64,000 nucleotides of DNA from Agromyces bracchium (lineage in GTDB: Bacteria > Actinomycetota > Actinomycetes > Actinomycetales > Microbacteriaceae): positions 186,001 through 250,000 of the forward strand of contig NZ_WMLB01000023.1 of assembly GCF_009709675.1 (NCBI RefSeq), read 5' to 3'. The notes below the pieces were generated by a model. It searched no databases and had not been told where the DNA came from. It saw only the letters and a program-made list of their open reading frames with translations. Both the position numbers and the translations under genes were made by a program. Shown here one piece after another: positions 38,483 to 48,138 of the stretch. Within the stretch, counting starts at the first letter, position 1; each line of letters starts with the position of its first letter.

Positions 38483-38584
38483 CGTACGGGCGAGTCTACC
38501 GACGCCCGGCGCGGTGGCCGAATCGGCGACGACACCCGGCGACGCGCGCGCGGCCCGGCGCAGCCGACTCCGCGAGCGCCGTGG

Positions 38585-39391
38585 TCAGCCGCACGTGCCC
38601 GTGGTCGCGAGGGTCTCCTCGGCGAGCGGCAGCCCGCTCGCCTCGAGGCGCACGGTCACGAGGTCGGGCTCGACGTCGATGCCGGACACCTCGACGCCCT
38701 CGGGCAGGCGATCGGCCACGCAGACCGGGACCGGGTCGCCGCCGAGGATCCGGTCGACGAGGCCCGACGCGTCGAAGCTTCCGCCGCCGGCGCTGATGTC
38801 GGCCGCGACGGGCCGGAGGAGCACGCGATCGCCCGCCGCCTCGGGCTCCGCGGTGATCGAGAATCCGATGGGGATGCCGAGGAACGTGGTCTCGTCCTCG
38901 TACGCGACGGTGCCCTCGCCGAGCGTCAGCCCGCCGGTGATGCCCTGCGACGCGGCGATCTCGTCGACGGCGTCGCCGTCGATCGAGGCCTCGACCTCGC
39001 CGCGCTCGAGCGTGCCGCCCTCCGCGAGCGGGACGCCGTACGCGGTGACGGTGACGTCGACCGGAACGCCGTTCACGACGAGTTCGGGCGCGGTGGCGAC
39101 CATCTCGTCTATGCTCCCGGTCATCGCCTGCCAGAGCGCCGAGAACCCGCGGATGTCGACGCTCACCTCGCCCTCCACGCCCTCGGGCAGCGACTGCTCG
39201 ATGGAGTCGGCGACGTTCCGCTCCGCGATGGCGCGGCCGACGGTCTCGACGAGGACGAGCAACGCCGCGATCACGGCGACCAGCACGAGCACGACGACCA
39301 CGGCGCACCCGCCGCGGCGTGACCGGCGCGGCGCGCCATCCGCCCCGCCCATCGGCTCGACGGGAACGGTCTCGGCGTCGCGCGAGGTCAT
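38585..39391 (-). CDS. DUF2993 (LmeA-like) membrane-anchored protein
   Basis: A 268-aa protein with a cytoplasmic basic N-terminus, one membrane helix (about residues 29-50) and an outside domain resembling DUF2993, the fold of mycobacterial LmeA, a lipid-binding envelope protein. Recognition rests on the beta-rich pattern VDIRGFSALWQAMTG and VNGVPVDVTVTAYGV. Function here is unknown. ATG 39391 follows argS after 10 bases, so the two are co-transcribed. This gene is an insertion relative to the argS-lysA order of mycobacteria. Confidence 0.82.
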   Translation of the reverse strand: MTSRDAETVPVEPMGGADGAPRRSRRGGCAVVVVLVLVAVIAALLVLVETVGRAIAERNVADSIEQSLPEGVEGEVSVDIRGFSALWQAMTGSIDEMVATAPELVVNGVPVDVTVTAYGVPLAEGGTLERGEVEASIDGDAVDEIAASQGITGGLTLGEGTVAYEDETTFLGIPIGFSITAEPEAAGDRVLLRPVAADISAGGGSFDASGLVDRILGGDPVPVCVADRLPEGVEVSGIDVEPDLVTVRLEASGLPLAEETLATTGTCG

Positions 39392-39401
39392 GCGGGCGAG
39401 G

Positions 39402-41075
39402 CTACATGCGCTCGGGCGCCGACACGCCGAGCAGGTCGAGGCCGTTGCGGATGACCTGGCCGGTCGCGTCGTTCAGCCAGAGGCGGGTGCGGTGCAGGTC
39501 GCCGATCGGCTCGTCGCCGAGCGGCAGCACCCGGCAGTTGTCGTACCAGCGGTGGTAGAGGCCTGCGAGCTCCTCGATGTACCGCGCGATGCGGTGCGGC
39601 TCGCGGAGCTCGGCGGCCTGCGCGACGATGCGGGGGAACTCCTGCAGCGCGCCGAGCAGCGCCGACTCGGTCTCGTGCTCGAGCAGCTCGGGTGCGAACG
39701 CCGAGCGGTCGACGCCGGAGGCGAGGGCGTTGCGGGCCACGGCCGACGTGCGGGCGTGCGCGTACTGCACGTAGAAGACGGGGTTGTCGTTCGTGCGGCG
39801 GCGCAGCTGCTCGGGGTCGATCGCGAGCGGCGAGTCGGCCGGATAGCGCGCGAGCGTGTAGCGCAACGCGTCGGTGCCGAGCCACGCCTGGAGGTCGTCG
39901 AGCTCGATGATGTTGCCCGCGCGCTTGGAGAGCTTCGCGCCGTTGATCGACACGAGCTGGCCGATGAGCACCTCGATGTCTCTCTCGGGGTCGTCGCCGG
40001 CCGCCCCCGCGAGCGCCTTCAGCCGGTGCACGTAGCCGTGGTGGTCGGCGCCGAGGAGGTAGATCTTGTGCTCGAACCCGCGGTCGCCCTTGTCGAGGTA
40101 GTACGCCGCGTCGGCCGCGAAGTAGGTGTAGACGCCGTTGGCGCGGCGGATCACCCGGTCCTTGTCGTCGCCGAAGTCGGTCGTGCGCACCCAGACCGCG
40201 CCGTCCTCGTCGAACACGTGGCCCTGCGCGCGGAGGCGCTCCACCGCGGCGTCGATCGCCGAGACGCCGTCGTCGTCCTTCGCGTGGAGCGCGCGCTCGC
40301 TCGTCCACACGTCGAAGTGCACGTTGAAGCGCTCGAGCGACGCGCGGATCTCGGCGAGCTGCAGTTCGTAGGCGATCTCGCGCGCGGTGTGCAGCGCCAC
40401 CTCGTCGTCGAGCTCGAGCAGGTGCGGCTCGCGCTCGAGCACCCGGGCGGCGAGGTCGGCGACGTACTGGCCGGGGTAGCCGTTCTCGGGCGTCGGCTCG
40501 CCCTTCGCCGCCGCGATCACCGAGGCGCCGAAGTTGTCCATCTGGTTGCCGGCGTCGTTGACGTAGTACTCGTTCGCGACCTGCGCGCCCGCCGCACGGA
40601 GCACGCGGCCGATCGAGTCGCCGAGCGCGGCCCACCTGGTGTGGCCGATGTGCAGCGGGCCCGTCGGGTTCGCCGAGACGAACTCGAGGTTGATCACGCG
40701 GCCGGCGAGCGAGTCGCCGTGGCCGTACGCGGTGCCGGCGTCGACGATCGCCTTCGCGAGCGCACCCGCGGCCGCGGCATCCAGTCGGATGTTGATGAAG
40801 CCGGGACCGGCGACCTCGGCGCTCGCGACGCCGTCGACCTCGGCGAGACCGGCGGCCAGTTCGGTCGCGATCTCGCGCGGGTTCGCGCCGAGGGGCTTGG
40901 CGATGCGGAGGGCGATGCTGGAGGCCCAGTCGCCGTGCTCGCGGAGCTTCGGACGCTCGAGCGTCACGGCGTCGGGAGCGAGGCTCAGCTCGACCGCGGC
41001 ACCGGCCTCGCGTCGTCGTGCGACCAGGGCGATGACGAGGTCGTACAGGGCACGCGAGAGGTCGGCGGGAGTCAC
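39402..41075 (-). CDS. argS: Arginyl-tRNA synthetase
   Basis: A 557-aa class I synthetase. The N-terminal tRNA-recognition domain is followed by the HIGH signature ANPTGPLHIGHTRW and a KMSKS-equivalent AKLSKRAGN; the C-terminal DALRD-type helical domain contains DALRYTLAR and NPVFYVQYAHARTS. GTG 41075 is the first plausible start. A tRNA-Arg gene lies 740 bases to the right, on the other strand. Confidence 0.97.
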   Translation of the reverse strand: MTPADLSRALYDLVIALVARRREAGAAVELSLAPDAVTLERPKLREHGDWASSIALRIAKPLGANPREIATELAAGLAEVDGVASAEVAGPGFINIRLDAAAAGALAKAIVDAGTAYGHGDSLAGRVINLEFVSANPTGPLHIGHTRWAALGDSIGRVLRAAGAQVANEYYVNDAGNQMDNFGASVIAAAKGEPTPENGYPGQYVADLAARVLEREPHLLELDDEVALHTAREIAYELQLAEIRASLERFNVHFDVWTSERALHAKDDDGVSAIDAAVERLRAQGHVFDEDGAVWVRTTDFGDDKDRVIRRANGVYTYFAADAAYYLDKGDRGFEHKIYLLGADHHGYVHRLKALAGAAGDDPERDIEVLIGQLVSINGAKLSKRAGNIIELDDLQAWLGTDALRYTLARYPADSPLAIDPEQLRRRTNDNPVFYVQYAHARTSAVARNALASGVDRSAFAPELLEHETESALLGALQEFPRIVAQAAELREPHRIARYIEELAGLYHRWYDNCRVLPLGDEPIGDLHRTRLWLNDATGQVIRNGLDLLGVSAPERM

Positions 41076-41115
41076 TCGAAGATCCTACCGGGCGCCCGTT
41101 GCTATCGTTTCCCGC

Positions 41116-41748
41116 ATGCCGCGCCCGAACGCCCCCCGTCCCCGCCTCCGCCCGGTCACGCTCGCCGTCGCCGGGGCGTCCGCGCTCGCCCTCCTCCTGT
41201 CCGCCTGCACCGACCCCTCGGCCTCCCCGACCGAGTCGACGGCGCCGCCCGCCGCCGGCGGATCGGCGGCCCCGACGGCGCCGGCCGAGCCGACCGTCGA
41301 ACCCGAGCCCACCGAGGAGCCCATCCCGTTCGACGTCGCGTGCGACGAGATCCTCACCGCCGACCAGGTCTACGCGTTCAACCCCAACTACGGGACCGCC
41401 CCCGACTACTCCCCGACCGCGGCGACGGTCGGCGACGTGGTCGACGCGTCGGGCACCGCGTGCGGATGGAGCAACCAGACCAGCGGCGAGGTCATCGAGG
41501 TCGGCGTGGCCACCCTCCCCGAGCACGCGTACGAGCTCCAGGTCGGCGACGCCGCCATGCGGTCCAACCCCGTGCCCACCTACGGCACGCCGCCCGAGGT
41601 CGAGGGCTTCTTCCGGCAGTCCGGCGGCGTGGGCCAGGCACAGGTGTTCTCGAACGGGTACTGGATCGTGGTCGAGTCGCCCGTGCTCTTCGAGCCCGGC
41701 GACGCGCAGGACCTCGTCGCCGACGTCATCGCGAACGTCGTCGGCTGA
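41116..41748 (+). CDS. Secreted lipoprotein of unknown function
   Basis: A 210-aa protein. A basic start and hydrophobic core end in the lipobox LLLSACTD with lipidated Cys31. A Pro/Thr/Glu-rich linker (about residues 33-72) leads to a compact domain with conserved-looking Cys pair (VACDEIL and GTACGWSN) resembling DUF3558-type actinobacterial lipoproteins; that link is tentative. Divergent from argS by 40 bases. Confidence 0.85.
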   Translation: MPRPNAPRPRLRPVTLAVAGASALALLLSACTDPSASPTESTAPPAAGGSAAPTAPAEPTVEPEPTEEPIPFDVACDEILTADQVYAFNPNYGTAPDYSPTAATVGDVVDASGTACGWSNQTSGEVIEVGVATLPEHAYELQVGDAAMRSNPVPTYGTPPEVEGFFRQSGGVGQAQVFSNGYWIVVESPVLFEPGDAQDLVADVIANVVG

Positions 41749-41812
41749 GGTCCTCGACGGCTCGTCGGCGTGCGCCGTCGACCCGCGCAGGTGGTAGTGT
41801 TTCCTGCTGTGC

Positions 41813-41885
41813 GCCTCCGTAGCTCAGGGGATAGAGCGCCGGTTTCCGGTACCGTAGGTCGGGGGTTCGAATCCCTCCGGGGGCA
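41813..41885 (+). tRNA. tRNA-Arg (anticodon CCG)
   Basis: A 73-nt cloverleaf. Acceptor GCCTCCG pairs fully with CGGGGGC, with A as discriminator; D-stem GCTC/GAGC; anticodon stem CCGGT/ACCGT with loop TTCCGGT giving CCG (reads CGG); T-loop TTCGAAT with one G-U pair in the stem. The outermost anticodon-stem pair is C-U. CCA is not encoded. Confidence 0.96.
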
Positions 41886-41894
41886 CGTCGTGAA

Positions 41895-41931
41895 GAGCCC
41901 GGTCCACTCAGTCAGCTGAGGGCCCGGGCTC
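41895..41931 (+). terminator. Terminator after tRNA-Arg
   Basis: GAGCCCGG pairs with CCGGGCTC, enclosing a second stem CTCAG/CTGAG with a TCAG loop; it starts 10 bases after the tRNA and is followed by gttccgt. Confidence 0.75.
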
Positions 41932-42078
41932 GTTCCGTGTCCGGGGCGCAGGCCCTCCGCCGCCCTGCCGCGTCGGCCGCGATCGCGGGCTGCTGAGCGT
42001 CCGCTCGGAGTCGTGGACGCTCGTCGGGGCGCCCCAATAGACTCCGAACATCGGCTCCGAGGGGAAGGGCACTGTCGC

Positions 42079-44100
42079 ATGCGGTCGGTTCGCACGGGTT
42101 CGATCGCGTTCGCCGTCCTGATCGTCTCGACGCTGCTCCACGTGCCCGCGATCGCGTACGCCGAGCAGCCGGTCGAGTTCGGTGCGAGCCCGATCGTCGA
42201 CACGGTCGGCGCGCTGACGGCCGACGAGGCGGCCGACGTCGAGGCGGCGATCGACGAGGCGGCCGACGAGACCGGTCGCCAGTTGTTCGTGGCGTACGTC
42301 GGCGAGTTCGACGACCCGTCCGACGCAGGGTCCTGGGCGACCGAGACCGCCAACGACAACAACATGGGCAGCGAGGACTACCTGCTCGCGGTCGCGATCG
42401 ACGGTCGGGCCTACCACCTCTCCGCCGCGGAGGACGCGTCGTTGTCGGCCGACGAGGTCGATCGCATCGCGGTGCAGGTCATCGAGCCGCACCTGCGCGA
42501 CGGCGACTGGGCCGCCGCCGCGATCGCCGGTGCCGAGGCGATCGGCGGAGGCGGCACGCCGGGCGGTGGCCTCGGATGGCTGTGGATCGTGCTGCTCGTC
42601 GTCGCGGCGGCGGCGATCGTGGTGGCGATCGTGCTCGCCCGGAGACGCAGCCGGCACGGCGCGGAGCCGGCCCAGGGTCCGCCCGCGGTTCCGATCGAGG
42701 AGCTCCGCCGACAGGCGGGCGGCGCGCTCATCGCCGCGGACGACGCCCTCAAGACGAGCGAGGAGGAGCTCGGCTTCGCGGTCGCCTCCTTCGGCGAGGA
42801 GTCCGCAGCCTACTTCCGCACCGCGCTCGCCACCGCGACCTCGAAGGTCCGCGAGGCCTTCGGACTGCAGCAGCGACTCGACGACCACGAGCCCGACACC
42901 GAGCCGCAGCAGCGCGAGTGGTACACCGGCATCCTCCGCCTGACCGACGAGGCGGAGGCGCTGCTCGACGCGCAGGCCGAGCGCTTCGACGCACTGCGGG
43001 CCCTGGAGCAGAACGCGCCGCAGGCGCTCGCCCGGGTGGAGGAGGCGATCCGCGACGCCGAAGCCGCGATCGGCCCCGCCGCCGCGCGGCTGCAGGCGCT
43101 CTCCGCGCAGTACAGCACCGCAGCGCTCGCCTCCGTCGCCGACAACCCCGAGCAGGCGCGCGCGCGCATCGCGTTCGCCCGCGACTCCGCCGCCGAGGCC
43201 TCGTCGGCGGTCGGGCGCGGCGAGACCGGTGCCGCCGCCGTCGACATCCGCGCCGCGGAGGAGGCCGCCGACCAGGCCCGCCTCCTCGCGGCCGCGGTCG
43301 AGCGGCTCGCGGCCGACCTCGACGACGGCGACCGCGCCGTCGCGGCCGGCGTCGACGACCTCGATGCCGACGTCCGCACGGCTCGCGGCATGTCCGACGC
43401 GGCCCTCGTCGCCCTCGCCGACCGCGTGGAGGCCGAGGCCGGCGCACTGCGCGCCGACCTCGGCCGAGCGGGGCGTTCCCCCCACGAACTCGCGGCACGC
43501 CTCGACGCGGTCAACCGCGAGATCGACGCGGCGATCCAGGGCGCGCGCGACGCCGCGGTGCAGGCCGAGCGCGCACGGGCCGAGCTCGACCGCACCCTGC
43601 TCGCCGCTCGCTCGCGCGTGCAGGCTGCCGAGGACTACCTCGTCGCGCGACGCGGCGCGATCGGCGCGGAGGCGCGCACGCGCCTCGCCGAGGCCGGCCG
43701 GCTCGTGGTCGAAGCGCAGTCGCTCGCCGTGACCGACGCCGCCCGGGCCCTCGCCGCGGCGCAGCGCGCCGACCAGCTCGCCGGCCAGGCGATGTCGCTC
43801 GCGCAGCAGGATGTCGGCGGATTCGGCGGCGGGTTCGGCGGCTCCTCGGGCGGCCCGGGCGGATTCGGGGCCCCGTCGGGCCGCGGTGCGAGCGGGGGCG
43901 ACATCTTCGGCGCGGTCCTCGGGGGCATCCTCATCGACTCGATGCTCGGCGGCGGGCGGAGCGGCGGATTCGGCGGCGGCGCTCCCGGCGGATTCGGGGG
44001 CGGCCGCGCGTCGGGCGGCTTCGGCGGCGGCCGACGCGCACCCGGGAGCTTCGGCGGATCCGCGACGCGCTCGAGGCGCGGGAGCGGGGGCCGCTTCTGA
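42079..44100 (+). CDS. TPM-domain membrane protein with Gly-rich tail
   Basis: A 673-aa protein. A signal peptide (cleavage near AYA-EQ, about residue 28) precedes a TPM_phosphatase (YgcG-like) domain (about residues 38-155: VDTVGALTADEAADVEAAID, QLFVAYVGEF, YLLAVAIDGR). One membrane helix (about 164-187) leads to a long Ala/Glu/Arg coiled coil (200-575) and a Gly/Phe/Ser-rich C-terminus (FGGG repeats). ATG 42079 has GGGGAAGGG upstream. It is followed by pspA and a J-domain gene, suggesting a membrane-stress unit. Confidence 0.88.
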   Translation: MRSVRTGSIAFAVLIVSTLLHVPAIAYAEQPVEFGASPIVDTVGALTADEAADVEAAIDEAADETGRQLFVAYVGEFDDPSDAGSWATETANDNNMGSEDYLLAVAIDGRAYHLSAAEDASLSADEVDRIAVQVIEPHLRDGDWAAAAIAGAEAIGGGGTPGGGLGWLWIVLLVVAAAAIVVAIVLARRRSRHGAEPAQGPPAVPIEELRRQAGGALIAADDALKTSEEELGFAVASFGEESAAYFRTALATATSKVREAFGLQQRLDDHEPDTEPQQREWYTGILRLTDEAEALLDAQAERFDALRALEQNAPQALARVEEAIRDAEAAIGPAAARLQALSAQYSTAALASVADNPEQARARIAFARDSAAEASSAVGRGETGAAAVDIRAAEEAADQARLLAAAVERLAADLDDGDRAVAAGVDDLDADVRTARGMSDAALVALADRVEAEAGALRADLGRAGRSPHELAARLDAVNREIDAAIQGARDAAVQAERARAELDRTLLAARSRVQAAEDYLVARRGAIGAEARTRLAEAGRLVVEAQSLAVTDAARALAAAQRADQLAGQAMSLAQQDVGGFGGGFGGSSGGPGGFGAPSGRGASGGDIFGAVLGGILIDSMLGGGRSGGFGGGAPGGFGGGRASGGFGGGRRAPGSFGGSATRSRRGSGGRF

Positions 44101-44155
44101 CGCGCCGCTTCGACCAGCACGACCCAGTTCGATCACCACACGGAAGGACACACCG

Positions 44156-44893
44156 ATGACCAAGCAGTCCATCTTCGGACGGATCTCGCAGCTCCTGCGA
44201 GCCAACATCAACGCGCTCATCGACCAGGCGGAGGACCCGGAGGTCATGCTCGACCAGATGGTCCGCGACTTCACGAACTCGATCGCCGACGCCGAGGCCG
44301 CGATCGCCGAGACCATCGGCAACCTGCGCCTCCTCGAGGACGACCATCGCGAAGACGTCACCGCCGCGCGCGAATGGGGCGACAAGGCCCTCGCCGCGAG
44401 CCGGAAGGCCGACGAGCTCCGCACCGCGGGCGACACCGCGGGCGCCGACAAGTTCGACAACCTCGCCAAGGTCGCGCTCAGCCGGCAGATCTCCTCCGAG
44501 AACGAGGCGCGCGCCGCCGAGCCGCAGATCGCCGCCCAGACCGAGGTCGTCGAGAAGCTCAAGTCCGGGCTGAACGGCATGAAGCAGAAGCTCGTCGAGC
44601 TGAAGAACAAGCGCAGCGAGCTCATCGCGCGGTCGAAGACGGCCGCCGCGCAGCAGCAGGTGCACGAGGCCGTGAAGTCGATCGACATCCTCGACCCGAC
44701 CAGCGAGCTCGGGCGCTTCGAGGACAAGGTGCGCCGCGAGGAGGCGAAGGCGCGCGGGCAGGCCGAGCTCGCCGCATCCAGCATCGACGCGCAGTTCAAC
44801 GAGCTCGAGGACCTCGGCGAGCTGACCGAGGTCGAGGCGCGGCTCGCCGCGCTGAAGACCGGGGGCGCCCAGGGCCAGATCTCCGGTTCCTGA
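44156..44893 (+). CDS. pspA: PspA/IM30 family membrane-stress protein
   Basis: A 245-aa all-helical protein of the PspA/Vipp1 (ESCRT-III-like) family. The N-terminal amphipathic segment ([20 protein letters not shown]) binds membrane, and [16 protein letters not shown] is the family signature. The coiled coil spans about residues 25-215. ATG 44156 has GGAAGGA upstream. It lies 55 bases after the TPM gene and before a J-domain gene. Confidence 0.93.
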   Translation: MTKQSIFGRISQLLRANINALIDQAEDPEVMLDQMVRDFTNSIADAEAAIAETIGNLRLLEDDHREDVTAAREWGDKALAASRKADELRTAGDTAGADKFDNLAKVALSRQISSENEARAAEPQIAAQTEVVEKLKSGLNGMKQKLVELKNKRSELIARSKTAAAQQQVHEAVKSIDILDPTSELGRFEDKVRREEAKARGQAELAASSIDAQFNELEDLGELTEVEARLAALKTGGAQGQISGS

Positions 44894-44899
44894 TCGGGG

Positions 44900-44950
44900 G
44901 CGGATGCCGCGGGGGCGCCGCCGCAGCGACGGCGACCCCGCGGCATCCGC
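44900..44950 (+). terminator. 15-bp stem hairpin after pspA, built from the GGATGCCGC motif
   Basis: GCGGATGCCGCGGGG (44900-44914) pairs perfectly with CCCCGCGGCATCCGC (44936-44950), with a further GC-rich inner helix in the loop. It begins 6 bases after the pspA stop. Confidence 0.8.
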
Positions 44951-45014
44951 AGCCCCCGGCGCCGACGGCCGGGCGCCCGGCCCGAGCTCTCCGCTCACGA
45001 GGGAGGTGCGGAGC

Positions 45015-45611
45015 ATGACCCCCGACGAGGCGGCGCGCGTGCTCGGGGTCGAGCCTGGCGCCGGCCAGGCGGAGCTCGATCGGGCCTACCGGCGGCTCGC
45101 GCGCGAGCTGCACCCCGACCGCTACGTCGGTGCGCCGGACGCCGACATGCGCGACGCGAGCGCGCGGTTCATCGAGGTCGCGCGCGCCTACCGGCTGCTC
45201 TCGGAGGCGCAGTCGGGCACGAGCGACGACCGCCCGACCGGGCGCATCGTCGTCGAGCATCCGGCCGGGCCGCCCCGCTCGGTCCCGCTCCGTCCGTTCA
45301 GCCGGCGACTGTTCGCGACCTGGACCCTCCTGCTCCTCGTGGGCGCGCTCCTGTCGACGTCGACGACGCCCGTCCTCACCCCGCTCGACCTCTGGGGTCG
45401 GCTCGCCCTGCTCGTCGCCGCCGCGCTCGCGACGGGGCTCACCCGGAAGCGGTGGGCCTGGTGGGCGACGCTGGTGCTGCTCGGTCTCAGCGCCATCGCG
45501 GTGATCGCGTCGACCACCGTCGCCTCCCTGCTCGGGCTCGGCTTCATGGCGATCGCGTCGGTGGGCATCGCCGTCCAGGCCGGCCTCGTGCGGTTCCCCG
45601 ACCAGGACTGA
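45015..45611 (+). CDS. J-domain (DnaJ-like) membrane protein
   Basis: A 198-aa protein. The N-terminal J domain (residues 1-66) has [19 protein letters not shown] with the HPD motif at 33-35 that stimulates Hsp70 ATPase. After a short linker there are four hydrophobic segments (about 95-115, 118-140, 145-165, 170-190). It would recruit DnaK to the membrane. ATG 45015 has GGGAGG upstream. Downstream of pspA but after a strong hairpin, so it may be transcribed separately. Confidence 0.88.
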   Translation: MTPDEAARVLGVEPGAGQAELDRAYRRLARELHPDRYVGAPDADMRDASARFIEVARAYRLLSEAQSGTSDDRPTGRIVVEHPAGPPRSVPLRPFSRRLFATWTLLLLVGALLSTSTTPVLTPLDLWGRLALLVAAALATGLTRKRWAWWATLVLLGLSAIAVIASTTVASLLGLGFMAIASVGIAVQAGLVRFPDQD

Positions 45612-45700
45612 CGACGACCACGCACCGGACTCGGCTCGGTCCGCCCCCGGCGTCCGACCATCGCTTCCGCACGGATGCCGCGAGGCACATACTGGGAACC

Positions 45701-46543
45701 ATGCCGGCCGCCTTCGTCGTCGTCCCCGAGTGGCAGGGTTCCGTCTCCGCGCGCGCGATGAGCCACGCCGACGGGGCGCACGCCATCAGCGGAGACCTCC
45801 CCTCCGCCGCCACCGTTCTCGTCGACGTGCCCGTGGAGGCCGGCGACGCGCTCGGCACCGGCGTGCACCGCTACAGCGCCCTGCGGCGGGTCGGCGATCG
45901 CATGCGCGAGGCCATGCAGGGACTCGGGCGCACGCCGATCGCGATCGGCGGCGACTGCGGCATCGCGCTGGCCTCCGTCGCGACGGCCGCGGCGGGCGAT
46001 CCCGACTCGCTCGCGGTGCTCTGGCTCGACGCCCACCCCGATCTCAACTCCCCCGAGACGAGCCCGTCGGGCGCGTTCAACGGCATGGTGCTCCGTGCCA
46101 TCGCGGGCGAGGGCGCCGACGGGCTGGCCCTTGCGGACGGCGAGCGGATCTCACCGTCCCGGCTCGTCCTCGGCGGGGTTCGCGCGCTCGATGCCGGCGA
46201 GCAGGCCTTCATCGACGAGCACGGCATCGCGATGGTCGACGTGGAGCGGTTCGGCGAGCCCGACGCGGTCGTCGACGCGATCGTCGCGACCGGGGCCTCC
46301 CGGGTGTACGTCCACGTCGACCTCGACGTGCTCGATCCGTCCGCGATCTCCGGGCTGTCCTACCCGCTGCCGTTCGGCGCCGATCCGGACGAACTGGTCG
46401 CGCTCGTGCGGACCGTCGTCGCCCGGGTCCCGCTCGCGGGCGCGTCGATCGCGGGCTTCGCGCCGTCCTCCGCCGAGGCGGCCCTCGACGACCTGCCGAC
46501 GATCCTCCGACTCATCGGCGCGCTCTCGTCGGGCGCGTCCTGA
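45701..46543 (+). CDS. Arginase/agmatinase family protein with altered metal site
   Basis: A 280-aa ureohydrolase-fold protein. DAHPDLN (D110, H112, D114) and VHVDLDVLDPS supply most of the binuclear metal ligands. The usual first ligand motif GGDHS reads GGDCG, with Cys86 in place of His. Actinobacterial relatives with this change exist to my recollection, but whether they hydrolyse arginine, agmatine or another guanidino compound is not known to me. ATG 45701 begins MPAAFVVVP. No amine-catabolism gene adjoins it. Confidence 0.87.
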   Translation: MPAAFVVVPEWQGSVSARAMSHADGAHAISGDLPSAATVLVDVPVEAGDALGTGVHRYSALRRVGDRMREAMQGLGRTPIAIGGDCGIALASVATAAAGDPDSLAVLWLDAHPDLNSPETSPSGAFNGMVLRAIAGEGADGLALADGERISPSRLVLGGVRALDAGEQAFIDEHGIAMVDVERFGEPDAVVDAIVATGASRVYVHVDLDVLDPSAISGLSYPLPFGADPDELVALVRTVVARVPLAGASIAGFAPSSAEAALDDLPTILRLIGALSSGAS

Positions 46544-46638
46544 CCGGTCGCGCCCCGATCCTCGCCTCCGCGGCGTCCGCTCCCTAGGCTGGCGTGGTGG
46601 CCGGTCGGCGCGTCCTCCGGCCGGAGGAGGGAGCGCGC

Positions 46639-48138
46639 ATGGCCAGGGAGTTCGACCTCGTCGTCCTCGGTGCAGGACCGGTCGGCGAGAACGTCGTGGA
46701 TCGGGCCCGCGCCGCGGGCCTCGAGGTCGCCGTCGTCGAGCACGAGCTCGTGGGCGGCGAATGCTCGTACTGGGCGTGCGTGCCGTCGAAGACGCTGCTG
46801 CGCAGCGGTGCGGCGCTGCGTGCCGCGCGACGGGTCCGTGGCGCGTCCGACGCGGTCACGGGCGACGTCGACGTCGCCGAGACGCTCGCCCGGCGCGACT
46901 ACTGGGTCTCCGACTGGGACGACCGCAACGCGGTGGCGTGGCTCGAGAGCGTCGGCGCCGTCCTCGTCCGCGGGCACGGCCGCCTCCAGGGCGAGCGCCG
47001 GGTCGTCGTCACCCCGCCGGACGGCGGTGCCGACGAGGTGCTCGTCGCACGCCATGCGGTGGCCGTGTGCACCGGGTCGGAGCCGGTGGTTCCGGACGTG
47101 CCCGGCCTCGCCGACGCGCGCCCGTGGATCAGCCGCGACGCCACGGGAGTGCGGAACGTGCCGGCCCGGCTCGCGATCATCGGCGGCGGCGTCGTCGCGG
47201 TCGAGATGGCGACCCTCTACGCCGGCTTCGGCACGCGGACCACGATGATCGTCCGGCACGGGCTCCTCGGCGGCATGGAGCCGTTCGCCGGCGAGGCCGT
47301 CGCGGACGGCCTGCGTGCGCTCGGGGTCGAGCTCCGGCAGGGTGCGAGCCCGGTGCGCGTGAGCCGCGACGAGACGGATGCCGTCGTGATCGAGCTCGAC
47401 GACGGCGGGACGGTCACGGCCGACGAGGTGCTCGTCGCGACCGGCCGGCGCCCGCGATCGACGGGGATCGGCGTCGAGGCGGTCGGCCTCGAGCCGGGGT
47501 CGTCGATCACGGTCGACGACACGCTCGCCGTGGTCGGCCTCGACGAGGCATCCGCGGCCGCCCGGAACGACGTCGACGACGGCGACGGCGACCGGCCCGA
47601 GCGCATGCCCTGGCTGTACGCCGTCGGCGACGTGACGGGGCGCGCGTCGTTCACGCACCAGGGCAAGTACCAGGGCCGCGCGGCCGGCGACGTCATCGCG
47701 GCGCGCGCCCTCGGCCGTCCGGTCGACGCGGGGCGGTACGGCATCCACACGGCGACCGCCGACTCGGTCGCCGTGCCGAGCGTCGTCTTCGCCGACCCCG
47801 AGGTCGGATCGGTGGGCCTCACCGCCGCCCGCGCCGCAGCGCGCGGGCTCGCCGTGCGCACGCCCGAGGTCGCCTTCTCGAGCGTGACCGGCGCGGGCAT
47901 CCTGGCCGACGACTACGAGGGCCGCGCACGGCTCGTCATCGACGACGAGCGCGACGTCGTGGTCGGTGCGACGTTCGTGGGGCCGGATGTCGCGGAGCTC
48001 GTGCACCAGGCCACCATCGCGATCGTCGGCGAGGTGCCCGTCCGGCGGCTGTGGCACGCCGTGCCGGCGTTCCCCACGATGAGCGAGGTCTGGTTGCGGC
48101 TGCTCGAGGCCGACGGCCGTCCGGAGGTCGGCGGATGA
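46639..48138 (+). CDS. FAD-dependent pyridine nucleotide-disulfide oxidoreductase
   Basis: A 499-aa two-dinucleotide-domain flavoprotein of the mercuric reductase/lipoamide dehydrogenase class. FAD motif VLGAGPVGENVV, redox disulfide GGECSYWACVPSK (C42, C47), NAD motif AIIGGGVVAVEMA, FAD motif YAVGDVTG and C-terminal HAVPAFPTMSE His-Glu pair are all present. There is no vicinal Cys pair at the C-terminus, so Hg reduction is unlikely; the substrate is unknown. ATG 46639 has GGAGGAGGGAG upstream. Overlaps the next gene (ATGA). Confidence 0.92.
   Translation: MAREFDLVVLGAGPVGENVVDRARAAGLEVAVVEHELVGGECSYWACVPSKTLLRSGAALRAARRVRGASDAVTGDVDVAETLARRDYWVSDWDDRNAVAWLESVGAVLVRGHGRLQGERRVVVTPPDGGADEVLVARHAVAVCTGSEPVVPDVPGLADARPWISRDATGVRNVPARLAIIGGGVVAVEMATLYAGFGTRTTMIVRHGLLGGMEPFAGEAVADGLRALGVELRQGASPVRVSRDETDAVVIELDDGGTVTADEVLVATGRRPRSTGIGVEAVGLEPGSSITVDDTLAVVGLDEASAAARNDVDDGDGDRPERMPWLYAVGDVTGRASFTHQGKYQGRAAGDVIAARALGRPVDAGRYGIHTATADSVAVPSVVFADPEVGSVGLTAARAAARGLAVRTPEVAFSSVTGAGILADDYEGRARLVIDDERDVVVGATFVGPDVAELVHQATIAIVGEVPVRRLWHAVPAFPTMSEVWLRLLEADGRPEVGG

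Noticed and set aside
46639..48138. Mercuric reductase
   Set aside because: No N-terminal HMA domain, no C-terminal Cys pair, and no other mer genes.
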